A DNA stretch of 29,298 nt, taken from NCBI GenBank assembly GCA_000320545.1, contig ADNK01000011.1, positions 1 to 29,298 of the forward strand, in the 5' to 3' direction. Positions within the stretch are counted from its first letter, which is position 1; each line of letters opens with the position of its first letter. Under the pieces are notes generated by a model. That model saw only the letters and a program-made list of their open reading frames with translations. It was not told the DNA's origin and did no database searches. This document shows, in pieces, positions 1 to 9,965 of this stretch. The stretch comes from Bigelowiella natans CCMP2755. Lineage: Eukaryota > Cercozoa > Chlorarachniophyceae. A program made the translations under genes and the position numbers.

Positions 1-1772
1 AGAAGGTTAGCAGATATGGTCGGATACAACTAGGTCGTTTCAGTAAGCGGTCGTTCATTCCAGACTGTGAGGTTTTACACTTCCTTCGTATGGGGAGGTT
101 GAGGTTGCATGGCGAAGAACTCATTCACATGTACATCGTCATCGAGTCGTGAGTCACACACTTGAAAATCAGTTTATAACAAGGACATGGCAGCCGGTCC
201 CGGGTTAGCCCGTAGAGGTACCGTGTGTAGCATCTGTTGACCCGATACTATATCGTTTGTTGATTGATATGGGAGCAGAAGCAATAGCAGCAGCAGCAGT
301 AGCAGCAGCAGACGATGACAAAGTGCTTAGTTATAGCTGGTGGTGCAACCGGCGACAAGTAGCAGGTGGAGGGGGAGGAGGTGGTGGAGGAGGAGGAGGA
401 GGAGGAAGCAGAAGCAGAAGCAGAAGAAGAGGGGAGGAGAAAAAGAAGAGGAGGAAGATCACAGCAAATGTTAAGATGACCTGGATGATGAAGTTGAATT
501 GAAAAGGATCCAAGTGTTGTTTATCGCTTGGGCAGACCTGGGAAGGGTCAGAGGGGGAAGAAATAGACCGTAAGGTGAGAAAGAAGGCCGTTGGAGACTC
601 AATAATGATGAGGTTGGTGATAATGATAACACTTCCATCCTTCTCCTTGCCACTTCCCTACAACCTTCTTTGCTAGTGTGACAAATTTATCGTCTGTGAA
701 TAGCTTTGACGTTAGGCTGTAAGCTCCAAGGTCGAACTGATATGTCCCAAACGACAGTAATCGCGACTGCAAATATAGAGGGGGGAAGGAGAAGGAAGAG
801 TGTTACGTTCAACACATCTACAATGTGAAGTACAAATCATTCGAGGCTTTTACATATTCATTTTCTAATACGATTTCTTACGAAAAGCAAGTTACCACCA
901 TCCTGGTGTAGGGCTCGCGCAGATTATCGATCCCTCCCCTATAGCCGAGTAGTCGAGTACAAGATGTTAGGTCTCTTGTATAAGAGGGAAGAAGTAAATA
1001 CAGGGGGGGGGTGCGTTGCACGTGCGTAAACATGCAAGAGAGAAATAGAAATGGCTAAGTTCATATATACTTGGCACAACTTATTACGTTTTTAGGAAAT
1101 GCCTTGCGATATCAACTCGGCCGGCTGAGACAACATTTGAATCATATTACAGCTGCGGTGTGCACAGCACAGCAAAGAGAGGAGCGATTGTTTTTGGAAG
1201 GCGTTATGTACGTATTTCTGCATCAATTTTTTAAGATATCTTTCGAGCAAAAAAGCATAGCAAGGATCGTGGCCTGCTTCTTCTTCTTCACCAAGTATGC
1301 ACTTCGTGCGATCGGGGGATGGAATCTGTTGGTCAAGGGAAGGTGGGGGGTAGTATTTATCGCGTGAGAAGGACTGGTCAACCACCGTCTCACATACTTT
1401 CGATCCGTAGTCTTATTTATGGTATGGTAAACTCACCAAATATGGATGAGAGCAGGTGCCATTCGCCGAGAGGGCCCGAGCCTGAGGGGATGGGAGAAGA
1501 AGACGCAAAATGTTACTGCTGTATGCATAATAAGAGCAATAAAAAAGGGCGAGAGTGAACGATAGCTTGAATCACGGAATTTACCTCTCCGATGTGCTCA
1601 TGGGTTGTGTTGTAAAAGCTAAGGTCCTGCGCGTTCGTTGGAAATTGTTTCATCTGACGAGAAAATAACATTTATCATTGTCAAGTCATCATTATCCAAC
1701 TTTCATCCGCCCTAACGGCGTCCTTCTCCATCGCTTGCATCGATACTTCAAACAAATTATTTCACTCAATCG
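1..1772. other. Left-end region with no supportable gene
   Basis: No reading frame here can be joined to others through convincing splice sites. The longest open stretches are a glycine/alanine low-complexity frame around 269-502, produced by GCA and GGA repeats, and opposing frames of about 97 codons at 1071-1385. The plus frame at 1071-1385 begins at a TTG rather than an ATG, and a strong donor-like GTACGT lies inside it at about 1207, so a fragment of a spliced gene cannot be excluded. A G9-type run lies near 1004. I see no tRNA or rRNA signature. Confidence 0.4.
286..440. repeat. GCA and GGA/GAA trinucleotide repeat tract
   Basis: A GCA-rich stretch (286-311) is followed by a purine-rich GGA/GGT/GAA tract (about 367-440). 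On the plus strand it would encode poly-Ala, then poly-Gly, then Ser-Arg; on the minus strand, poly-Pro and poly-Leu. The trinucleotide period is compatible with coding use, but no flanking conserved protein was found, so I treat it as a simple repeat. Confidence 0.7.
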
Positions 1773-2130
1773 TCATATAACAGTCGTAGTGACCTCCTTG
1801 AGCAGGTCCATAAGCCGATCTCCCAAGGTCTCTGAGAGTAATCCCTCTTGAAACTCAGCCTGGTGGCCAAGCAGATGAGGCGGGATTGTTGGCAACATCC
1901 TGTAAAGATTGAGAAACTTTATTAGAACGTTCATGGATGGCTGGAAGGACACGCTTGTGCGAGTATAAACGAAGTTTACATACATGATAAATCCATATTT
2001 GCTTCATTTTGTGCTGCTGTGCACATACATGTTGATGAACGAACCTTTGAAACTTGAAGCCGACAGCGACGAACATCCCCAGCACAGCCATAAGAGCAAG
2101 TCCGCCTCCTCGCGACGACATCGGCTCCAT
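1773..2130 (-). CDS. Small single-pass membrane protein, unknown (two exons)
   Basis: Exon 1 is 2130-2045 and exon 2 is 1899-1773, with a 145-bp GT-AG intron whose acceptor reads TTTACAG. The phases agree and give 70 residues ending in TGA. Residues about 9-24 form a hydrophobic helix (LALMAVLGMFVAVGF) after a short Gly-rich N-terminus, followed by a soluble tail of about 45 residues with an amphipathic segment near the C-terminus. This looks like a small tail-exposed membrane protein. I do not recognise a family. The start is the first ATG in frame, but an upstream exon is possible, and a donor-like GTCACT after residue 63 could extend the gene leftwards. The support is splice-phase consistency and the clean hydrophobic segment only. 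Confidence 0.4.
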
Positions 2131-3619
2131 GATGGTTGTCGTTTCAAGCAGCAGTAGCAGGTGTAGCAAGTGGGAGGGGAAGAAGATTCTCCTTAATGCA
2201 GCGATTCGGAGGATAAGGAAGAGAAGGACGAGTCGAAGGAGGAAATCCTACTAGGAAATCCAGTAAATCTGTGGCGTTTGTGTCCTGCGACATACTTACT
2301 ACTCGAAAACTTAAAAAAAACTAACCAGTAGATCACGTGCAGCAAACTCTCCAAATCTTGATCTCAGGATCCCTTCAACTGTCGCTGTCACATTGCCGCT
2401 AGCCACAACGCCAATTTTCAACAGTCCTCAGCACTGATGAACGTGTTCGAGGCACTGCGTTTCGCACTTTGCAAACGTCTTGCAACACTTTGGAATCGTC
2501 CATCATCAACTAGTCAAGTTCATTGTTCATTGTTCAACCGCTCCTGTTGAATCGCTTCGTCCATTCACTCATCAGCACACAGCAGCATCAGAGAACTTCT
2601 TGGGTTTCCAAGATTGCCAGTGACATCTCACCCATGTTCAGCATTGAAGCGAGTCCCTTTGGCACCATTCGCACACATTCTACGTCCTTCCGACTTCCGA
2701 TGTTCAGTGCAGGTTTCCTTCGGCGTCACTCGCTAGCTCGTGCACTTCACGTGCAGTCTAGCTAGCTAGCAGGGCTGCGTCACACCAAACGAAAGTTGTC
2801 ACTTCATCGCCACTCTGGAAACCCACGATGAGCTCTGTGTTGCAAGCTGGAGCGACGGCTCTGCTAGGCGCCGTTGCAATGAACACGTTCTTTTCAGCAC
2901 GTGTGCTCTCTGTGATCGAAGGTGATCAGTGCAAGTGCACCACGCCAGCACGCTTGTTGATGTGGTGATGCTCTTCACTAATCTCGTGAAAAGCACTCAT
3001 GAACACATTCCAGCATTTTTCAACACGCATCGTACACACATCAAGCGTCAAGCAAGCGACGGTCATGTGTGAACAAATTGATGCAGACACAGGACAAGCA
3101 AGCAAGCTTGGAGGAACCTTGCTAGTCAAAAATGAAGTCCCATCGCCACAGACAACGCTAGAATGTGTGCACAACACATGCCATGATGCACACTGCTGTT
3201 GCTGATGCAGTACGTGTGACACGCGACGCGCGGGCTGTGCGGATTCAGGTGAAACTCTTTGTTTCATTTGCTCTCGCTAATTTATGTTTTGATTTATTTC
3301 GTATCCCACACAATTCATTCACACTGCGCGCTACATGTGCACGAAAGTATCTTCTTAGTTCTGTAATTGCTACAACTCTACATCTGACGGCATCTGGGAT
3401 CCCTCGTCGGGGAAAAGACCTTTCCCCTGCCATCTCCGAGTCCCTTCTCCAATGTTATCCTTGTGGTGTAGTGCATAATTTCGTTAGTATGGATTAAGTC
3501 GGCAGCGAGTACGGTACACAAAAATGTAAAGCGTTTCCCAAAATGTCTTAAATGAACAAAGAGAGAGAGAGAGGCGGGGAAGGGGGGGGGGGAGGGAGAG
3601 AGAAGGAGAGAGAATATTT
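2131..3619. other. Spacer with no convincing gene
   Basis: Open frames of 60-113 codons occur on both strands but none shows domain-like sequence or matching splice sites. The region is rich in TGCAC, CACTTCAC and GCTAGC words (GCTAGCTAGC at about 2760). A GA-rich/G-run tract lies at 3560-3614. The last few bases adjoin the 3' end of the minus-strand TPR-PDZ gene. Confidence 0.5.
3560..3614. repeat. GA repeat with G run
   Basis: A GAGAGAGA tract, a run of nine to ten G, then GGGAGAGAGAAGGAGAGAGA. It lies just beyond the stop codon of the minus-strand gene ending at 3620, so in that transcript's 3' flank. Confidence 0.8.
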
Positions 3620-5227
3620 TTATAAGTGGTAGTCTTTGAGGACCTCTTCTTTGAAGCCCCCCTTGAACATGTTATCTGCATACTCTTGTGGGACAAGTCG
3701 CAACTCGAATGGCATCTAATTCATCAGCCCCAGCAGAAAAGAAAGTAAGAGCAAGAGTGACAACTAAAGTTGGCGAGTGGACTTACTATTCATATACAAC
3801 GCATAATGCCTAAAGCAACCTCCAACAGGAACAGAAAAGTATTTATGTGGCAAAATACCTTTGTCTTATTGATGTATTGGCCAAGCTTTCCCCTTGCTGG
3901 ACGAAAACAATTGACCTATTTAAGGCATCCGAACTAACTTCTTCAAACAAACCAGTGTATCAATCTGCTCTCATTTTGGAAACCGAACAATACAATACAA
4001 TTATTCAGAAGGGAAAATCACCATTGAGAAACATGCAAACCTAAGAACACGTAGAATTTAAGATCGATTTTTCGTACCGCGACAACCCAATCTCCCTCTT
4101 CTATGCCAGCTGTGACTCCGTAGTTGAAAACCTTTGTCACTCTATAAATATTAAAAATATGCGTGTGTTGGTGTTTTTGTGTGCAAGGCCGACCGCAATG
4201 AATGGGTAAGAAAACCTGTGAGATAATGGATGGATCGTGATGCCATAAGGGCGCCGATCAATTTTTACGATCTTAATCTTTTTCTGAACAAATTATCAGA
4301 GGACACAAATATCGCTGCCCTGAAATGGTTATTCTTGTTTCACGTTTCTCTCGCTCTCCCTCTTTCATTCAAAAAAAAATTCTTCTCGTCAAATATGGAA
4401 CCGGAAGAAGCTTCTGGACACCGCTCTCGAAAACTTGGTCTAGGCCTTAAGTAGGGGGGGTGAAGGTGGTGAGATACGAGCATTCAACGCTGCTAGGATA
4501 GTATTAGTGAAGTGTATATGTGGTACAATATGGGCTGAAATATGCATAACATACCTTTTCGTAAAGCACGTGCTTTCTGCATCAAGGGAGGCGTGATGTC
4601 GCGGCTCCTCATCGCCTGAATAAACATGCCATATCGTCAGAACTACAAAATGAATCGTACGCAAATATATAGAATGTTCACAGTGATTCCAGATCTATGT
4701 TCTTATGACAACTCTGAAATCGTCAGACAATGTTTCTCTTGGCCAATAGAACCAAAACAACAACACAAATGAACACTCCTACGACTTTGTCCAAATGCCA
4801 TTTGGCTGATTCCAAGTCTGGAACGTCTCTCATATCCGGATACCTGATTAAGAGTGTGTCATCCCTTTCAACATGCACAAGATTTAACTATTCACCACTT
4901 CTGTCGCAAGTGCAGTAGTAACTACCACTGCTGCTACTACTGCTATGATACCTGATCATTGAGATGTTTCCATACACAACAGCCAGGTTTATGTGTGCCG
5001 CCTTAAAGAAAACAACGGAATGTTCCATGAATGATATATACTTCGAAATAAAATTTCCACAAAACATATGATGATGATGATGATGACTGGCATACGGGAT
5101 GTTGGTCGTATTGATGCAAAGCGAGCTCCCACAGTTTTATGCTGTCTCTGAATTTTCCTGATTACAGTAGTACATGGAAATATGCTTATCTGTTATCAAC
5201 CTAGTGAAGTACATTTAGTTTCATATA

Positions 5228-5266
<39 letters not shown>

Positions 5267-6054
5267 ATTCCGTGTGCAAACAAATACGTGGTACACAGCA
5301 GCACTACTCAATATAATCAGCAACCTTGTTGAAACAGGATTCCCCCCGTCTGGTGACAAACATCTATGTGAAGAAGAGAATCATGCGTGGAACTCCTCAA
5401 CTAGAATGACATAGTGATTGCGACCGGCTGTTAGGGAGCGGATAACGTCATCATCGCTTGGCTGTAAAGCAGAAAAAACGATTCCTCAAGTTTAATGATT
5501 CTAATTATTTATGATATTTTAAAGGGCTAACCGTAAGCGATGATCTAGAAATGATGCCTCTGTAGACTAGAAGTGCTTTCTCCACGCTTGATCAGAAAAT
5601 GAACATAGAATCATTGAATTTAACACTACTTCGTTTCTAGTTAGTGGGGCGAACGTACTTGCCGACTTCTTCAAAATCTCTCGCTTGCTTAATTTGCCTC
5701 TAATGTGAAAAAGAGCATATTTGAAAGCCAGTCTAAAAGGGATAAACTTCGATATAGAGAACCTTCAAGGAGTCCCTCATTACTTGTGCTGTCATCTTGT
5801 TCATATCATACTGAAATCACGCATTGAATTAGAGAACATGATTACGAAGAAGAAGCTTTTCGTACACCGACCTCTGCGTGAACATTTGCCGAGTTGAGCG
5901 GCAGGTCGCTGGGTCCAACGCCATTCATCAGCCTGTGCTCTTCACCAAGGCCTCTCGCAATCCACTGGATCAAGAGGAGACTAACTACAACCAAAAGCAC
6001 AAATCTACTCTCCCTCGCCTGTGGGCGGCGAGGGAATGCCATCGTAACATCCAT
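3620..6054 (-). CDS. Membrane-anchored TPR + PDZ domain protein (13 exons)
   Basis: Exons on the minus strand: 6054-5872, 5810-5763, 5699-5659, 5586-5532, 5461-5402, 5349-5325, 5157-5096, 5001-4952, 4843-4786, 4615-4555, 4439-4402, 4283-4216, 4141-4041, then 3896-3859 and 3715-3620, the last two closing the PDZ domain (so up to 15 pieces if each is counted). All phases agree and give about 327 residues ending in TAA. Residues 18-33 are a hydrophobic helix after a basic N-terminus, either a signal anchor or the signal part of an organelle-targeting leader. Residues about 75-190 carry TPR units: one has the classic G-K-F turn (FQQGKFRDSIKLWELAL) followed by AAHINLAVVYGN. Residues about 228-305 form a PDZ domain with a YGITI carboxylate-binding loop, VTKVFNYGVTAGIEEGD and a final FELRLV strand. 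TPR and PDZ domains bind peptides, so an adaptor role at a membrane is likely. An in-frame TAG just before the ATG supports the start. The 25-bp exon 5349-5325 and the exon at 4439-4402 are the least certain joins. Confidence 0.7.
5068..5086. repeat. (ATG)n/(CAT)n tract
   Basis: About six ATG units inside an intron of the minus-strand TPR-PDZ gene, just after the donor at 5095. Confidence 0.85.
5231..5262. repeat. (TG)16 microsatellite
   Basis: A perfect TG dinucleotide repeat in an intron of the minus-strand TPR-PDZ gene, where the transcript would read (CA)n. Confidence 0.95.
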
Positions 6055-6601
6055 CTATGAGGAAGGGCTTGCCGTGTGCATCGGTTGAGACACGGCTTGC
6101 ACGATCTCAAAAGTTTTTTTTTTAGGAAATATTCCGTATCTTCGAATGCGTTAGGTGAGCAGGGAACAATCATCCTTCGCAGACATCTTTTTGTCCTTAC
6201 TTTATCTGTCTTAAGTTGGAGTCCACGAACAGGTATGATGAGCGACATGTGGCCTCAGTTTGCTCTCTTTTCTATTGAAGTATGATCGACATTTTCTGGA
6301 CAGAAACTTAGAACTAAATCGATCGGAAATTTGCAACATCGTAGAACACAAATTTAAGCCTGTGAACACGTCCTGTCAAAAAAATACCCAATAAACATCG
6401 AAAATGATACAACATACCATCTGATTTCTGGTTAGTCCAACCGTCCCCCCATCGCAGCCCAGAACCACATTAACCTTTGCTCTTGAGAAGCAAGCGGATG
6501 CAGGCGTAGCTCTGCCAACAGGTGCCCATCGCTTGAATAAACTGATAGTGTGATTAATTTAGTGATTGGAAAGTAATACTAACACATTAGGTGTCCTCAA
6601 G
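6055..6601. promoter_or_regulatory. Divergent intergenic region
   Basis: This 547-bp stretch separates the starts of the minus-strand TPR-PDZ gene and the plus-strand orphan membrane protein, so it should hold both promoters. A yeast-like branch-point word TACTAAC at about 6577-6583 is followed within nine bases by the acceptor ACATTAG (ending 6590). This suggests that the plus gene has an upstream, perhaps non-coding, first exon. Donor-like GTGAGC (about 6154) and GTATGA (about 6233) are candidate exon ends. I found no coding ATG that joins in phase. Confidence 0.4.
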
Positions 6602-7813
6602 ATGCTCCACAGGAACCAAGTGGGCCTCCTACGAGGGAGGACGCTCAAACATGGCTCTGATCACGCACAACCACAGTTAAAGAATGCTGGGTCACTTCTT
6701 CGCATGGGCACCAAAACGCTCATGTCATTTATTGGTGTTGCCCCAACGGCAACAACTACTTCACACACAAACGCCATTGGCGCCGCCTTGGTGAAGGCTT
6801 CCAAGGAGGCAAAGAAGGCTGCCTCAAGGAATTTTTCTCTGCCGGTGGAGAGACCGGGAGGGAGATATCTCACCCGAATTCAAATGGATAGAATGAAGAA
6901 AGCGGCTGCTGAAGCTGCAAAGCGGGCAGAGAAAGATAGACTACTAAGGGGAAGGACAGGTAAATACCATCTTCCGGATCTTTTCATAGTTTCACTAATA
7001 TCATAACGCTTGCACCATCAGGGCTCGGAGTAATCATAGAAATGCTTCAAACCCCCGTTGGATTCGTGCAGAGGTTCTTCCAAGAAAGTTTACTTTGACT
7101 CCGGTTACTACTTACTCCACTATACGCAGGCACAAAATTAAGTTCTTAATCTCGATAATCCTGGGAAGCACAGTAGTCATGATCGTCCTCGTTCTTGTGC
7201 TACGGAAGGTATACTTCATGTTTAAATGGAAAATCTTACTGCAACAAATAAATCAAATGAATGAATCGTTGGGTTGTGTGTGCATGTAAACGTGTATGTG
7301 TGTGTGGGTGGGCTCCTAATCTTGATTTGGATTTAAGATGAGGGATAATCTACGGGAGAAAAAGACTGAATTGAAGAGGTAAGCAAAGGATAAAACATGC
7401 ATCAATCTGGGATAATATTTGCCATATCAGGTTAAGGCTGTTGATCTTCCATCGATTAACCATGCTAAAGGAACGCTCCAATCACTGGTTTGAGTTCGTA
7501 TGCAAATTCTCTTTTTCCACTTGACACAAAAAACGATAAATTTCAGGAAAGAAATAGCACGAGAAATGGAGATAGAGATGGCTGACTGCAAAGCACTTCA
7601 GGTCCTAGCTGTTTCTCTTATTTAAAAAATAATTAAATGAGTGACGTGTCACTGTATTAAACTCGGGTTTGATATTCCATAGATTTCTAGAACTGAAGCG
7701 GCAATAGGTATGTTATTTGATGAGCTTCTTACACTCTCAACTGAAAGGTATTGACAAAATTAAACTGCGTTATTAGGTCGCATATTTATACACATTTTGT
7801 GTGTATGTAATAT

Positions 7814-7853
<40 letters not shown>

Positions 7854-7996
7854 TGTGGGGTGTTTGTGTGTGTGTGTGTGTGTGTGCTAAATACCTGATA
7901 TAGTCAATGGTTTGCAGATATGTTCCAGAAGATCAAGACTTTGAAAAAATAGAGGACACCAAAAAGGAGAATGTACCTGTCTCTCGCAGCAAGTGA
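6602..7996 (+). CDS. Single-pass membrane protein of unknown family (7 exons)
   Basis: Exons 6602-6959, 7072-7208, 7338-7378, 7431-7487, 7547-7601, 7683-7747 and 7918-7996 join in phase to 263 residues ending in TGA. The N-terminal 120 residues are basic, low in acid and rich in Arg, Lys, Ser and Ala, resembling an organelle-targeting leader. Residues about 80-118 are an Ala/Lys helix. Residues 144-163 are one strongly hydrophobic helix (ending MIVLVLVLRK). The remaining 100 residues are charged and probably coiled coil (REKKTELKRL, WKEIAREMEIEM). I do not recognise the family. A mitochondrial or plastid inner-membrane protein is one reading. The start is the first ATG after a splice-like acceptor, so the true 5' end may lie upstream. 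For the first intron I chose the acceptor at 7071 because the nearer one at 7021 runs into a stop. Confidence 0.6.
7818..7886. repeat. (TA)n followed by (GT)n microsatellites
   Basis: A TA repeat (7818-7846) and a GT repeat (about 7865-7886) occupy the last intron of the plus-strand orphan membrane-protein gene. Confidence 0.9.
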
Positions 7997-8359
7997 ATTA
8001 TTGTATTGAGTTGATTAGAAATAGTATGCGGACTTATTACGTTAGTTATCTGAGTTATGCACGCACATGTCATTAGTCATTGTGATGTCAGCAGTGGTCA
8101 TCATTCGATCTGTCGATGCGGTGTGCTGTGTGCTGTCGTTGCAATGACAAATGCGCGAGTGTATGTTTGTCATACTCCGTCATTATTTCCATATTTTTCG
8201 CCAGTGCAGCGCCATAAAGCACGTACGGCTGACAAGGCTCAGTATACTACTAGTGGTTGTGGACATCCAGGAAAATTTATGGCTCATGCTATATATTATC
8301 TAGATTATTATTATATGGGCTGTACACGCAACAATAAATACAATATATGATGTTCTGAC

Positions 8360-8388
8360 ATATATATATATATAGAGAGAGAGAGAGG
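8360..8388. repeat. (TA)n-(GA)n compound microsatellite
   Basis: A short TA run passes directly into a GA run. The same arrangement recurs, longer, at 8529-8590. Confidence 0.9.
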
Positions 8389-8524
8389 TCGCATGAGGAC
8401 GCTTTCAAATGCATGAAACACATTGTGGCAGAAACCAACAGATGCAACATTAGCGCTGTAGCCGCTGCATTGCACAGCTACATCAGGATGACCATTGAAA
8501 AAATTTAATTCTTCATCACATCCG

Positions 8525-8528
<4 letters not shown>

Positions 8529-8590
<62 letters not shown>
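8529..8590. repeat. (TA)n-(GA)n compound microsatellite
   Basis: About 16 TA units followed by about 15 AG units, in the spacer between convergent genes. Confidence 0.95.
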
Positions 8591-8593
<3 letters not shown>

Positions 8594-8963
8594 GTATATA
8601 CGTTAGATGCACTAGAGTACGCAGCAGCTGGCATGCAGTACGAGCGCACTGCCGCCGCCATAGCAGGCGCAGCATGACACCCACTTTTGTGCGTGCGTGG
8701 ATATATAATTGTAGCTATACATTGCTGCTACATATGCCACCAGATCAAATCTGTGCACAATTTCAATATATCAACATGCAAAGCTGTGCCATTATTGTGC
8801 GCATTTCTCTCCTCACATCAACCAATCTTTAAAACTCTTGATACTATCGATATACGCCGATGATGACTTAGTGACCGTATGCATTCGTGCTCGAATGATG
8901 CATCTCTTCTAATACATATATCTAATATCCATCCATTTTCAGCTTAACACCACGGTATTGTTA

Positions 8964-9716
8964 CTAAGAATCGGGTTCGAAAACGTGTTCGTATGTGAGG
9001 AGTCTGTCTCGTTTGCAGACCATTGCCATCGAATCGGCAGCAACCTGTGATATCCAATTTCAAGAGAAACTCAAAGGGCTGTTCTACAAGAATAAAAACT
9101 GACAATATTTCACGTTTCCGTGCACGTTAGAGGCTGATAAACGATAGCATGGCGAAAATAGAACCAGAGGAAATGGGGTACTGAGATAGAAATTCACTGT
9201 TTGAATGTATATACTTCAGATCCAAGTTTGGTTTCATATGCAGCTGCAAGATCCTCCTTCTTATCAAACCATAATTCGGCAACCTGCACACGAATGTGAG
9301 CTTATAATAACCAAAATAATCAGATGCGATCAAATTTCCCACCCCATCGTACATAGGTTCTTCATCCCCTTCTGCTACGTCAACTAGACTCACTGCATAC
9401 CTAAGAAATCATACGAATAAGTTCTAAGCAACCAATTAAACAGTTTCCCGTTACTTTTTCAATCCTGGCAATTGCAGGGCAAGTCCCTTATGCTGAGTCA
9501 GCCACCATTTCTCGAACTCGGATCGCTCGATACCTTGATATTCGGCAACGAGTTAGGAAGCATTGCCAAATTTCGTGTGTTGTCACATGATTCGATACAA
9601 CCTTCCTTTCTCTTGAGCATGATCATAGCCTTGAACTGAGGAGAAGATGATGTACTGAACTGAGACAGAGCATACCCCCCCTGCTTCGCCAGCCGCTTCC
9701 TCAGAGCTCCCAGCAT
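8964..9716 (-). CDS. EthD-like dimeric alpha/beta-barrel protein with mitochondrial-type leader (5 exons)
   Basis: Exons 9716-9602, 9533-9455, 9400-9343, 9283-9215 and 9044-8964 join in phase to 133 residues. Residues 1-25 (MLGALRKRLAKQGGYAL and on) are basic and free of acid, as in mitochondrial presequences. From residue about 28 the sequence follows the EthD family: FKAMIMLKRKEG, then EFEKWWLTQHKGLALQLPGL, then KYAVSLVDV, MYDGVAELWFDKKEDLAAAY, and a closing VAADSMAMVC segment. The domain is of the usual length, about 100 residues. EthD proteins are ferredoxin-like folds that dimerise. The founder is tied to ethyl tert-butyl ether degradation, but most members have no known reaction, so I assign no substrate. 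The gene is divergent from the ATAD2-type gene and shares its promoter. The start is the first ATG before the leader. Confidence 0.85.
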
Positions 9717-9965
9717 CGTGAATAATAATAATATCCGCTCTGGTTTGTTTTTTCCAGGATTTTCCCGCAAAACCTCCCGGGTACCGCCATCCGCATGGCA
9801 ACCTTATCGCGATGTATAATTCCCCTCGATTTGGCTCTAAAGTAAGAAATTGGCACATTTCCAGGATTTTGGCGGGATTGGGAATCGCAAACTAGGTGCT
9901 CTCGTCCTCCTCGAATTACGGGAAAGGGAAAAGAAGAGTTGGAGAGACTGCCCCGCCTTCACACG
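9717..9965. promoter_or_regulatory. Bidirectional promoter with two E2F-type sites
   Basis: 249 bp separate the ATG of the minus-strand EthD-like gene from the ATG of the plus-strand ATAD2-type gene. It holds TTTTCCCGC at 9760-9768 and TTTGGCGGGA at 9868-9877, both fitting the E2F/DP consensus TTTSSCGC. Each is immediately preceded by the same 13 bases, TTTCCAGGATTTT (9751-9763 and 9858-9870), overlapping the site's T run. No clear TATA box is visible. Human ATAD2 is a known E2F target, so cell-cycle control of this pair is a reasonable inference. Confidence 0.65.

Larger units (their letters stand above)
7997..8963. other. Convergent spacer between orphan membrane protein and EthD-like gene
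   Basis: No gene is supportable. A 97-codon open frame at 8057-8350 has no domain or splice support. The region carries two TA/GA compound microsatellites (8360-8388 and 8529-8590) and a GC-richer patch (8600-8690) with GCATGC and CGCAGCAGC words. Both 3' untranslated regions and polyadenylation signals must lie here (AATAAA occurs at about 8333). Confidence 0.5.

Noticed and set aside
257-502. Poly-Ala/poly-Gly frame near the left end
   Set aside because: It is wholly explained by GCA and GGA repeats, and the opposite strand is equally open as poly-Pro/Leu.
2926-3267. 113-codon minus-strand frame
   Set aside because: Cys/His/Val-rich with no domain pattern and no splice partners; the opposite strand is open over the same interval, as expected of non-coding sequence.
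3787-3809. 23-bp candidate exon in the last part of the TPR-PDZ gene
   Set aside because: Including it breaks the PDZ domain's final strand; joining 3859 directly to 3715 keeps phase and yields TKMPFELRLV.
4723-4785. Very hydrophobic stretch continuing the frame after 4786 on the minus strand
   Set aside because: It resembles a membrane helix, but it is a GTT-rich intron start. Splicing at 4785 gives a TPR-like LDKAMRSRD and leads into the PDZ exons.
5381-5401. TGA at 5381-5383 as the end of a separate small membrane protein
   Set aside because: Reading through gives a short protein ending in EEFHA, but using the donor at 5401 and the small exon 5349-5325 completes a canonical TPR unit (FQQGKFRDS) in phase, so one longer gene is preferred.
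8057-8350. 97-codon open frame in the convergent spacer
   Set aside because: Cys/His-rich but without domain pattern, signal, splice support or low-complexity bias. It sits between two gene ends and has the composition of other spacers.
9751-9768. TTTTTTCCAG as a splice acceptor upstream of the EthD/ATAD2 genes
   Set aside because: No exon on the plus strand joins from it in phase. The duplicated sequence and E2F cores explain it better as a promoter element.
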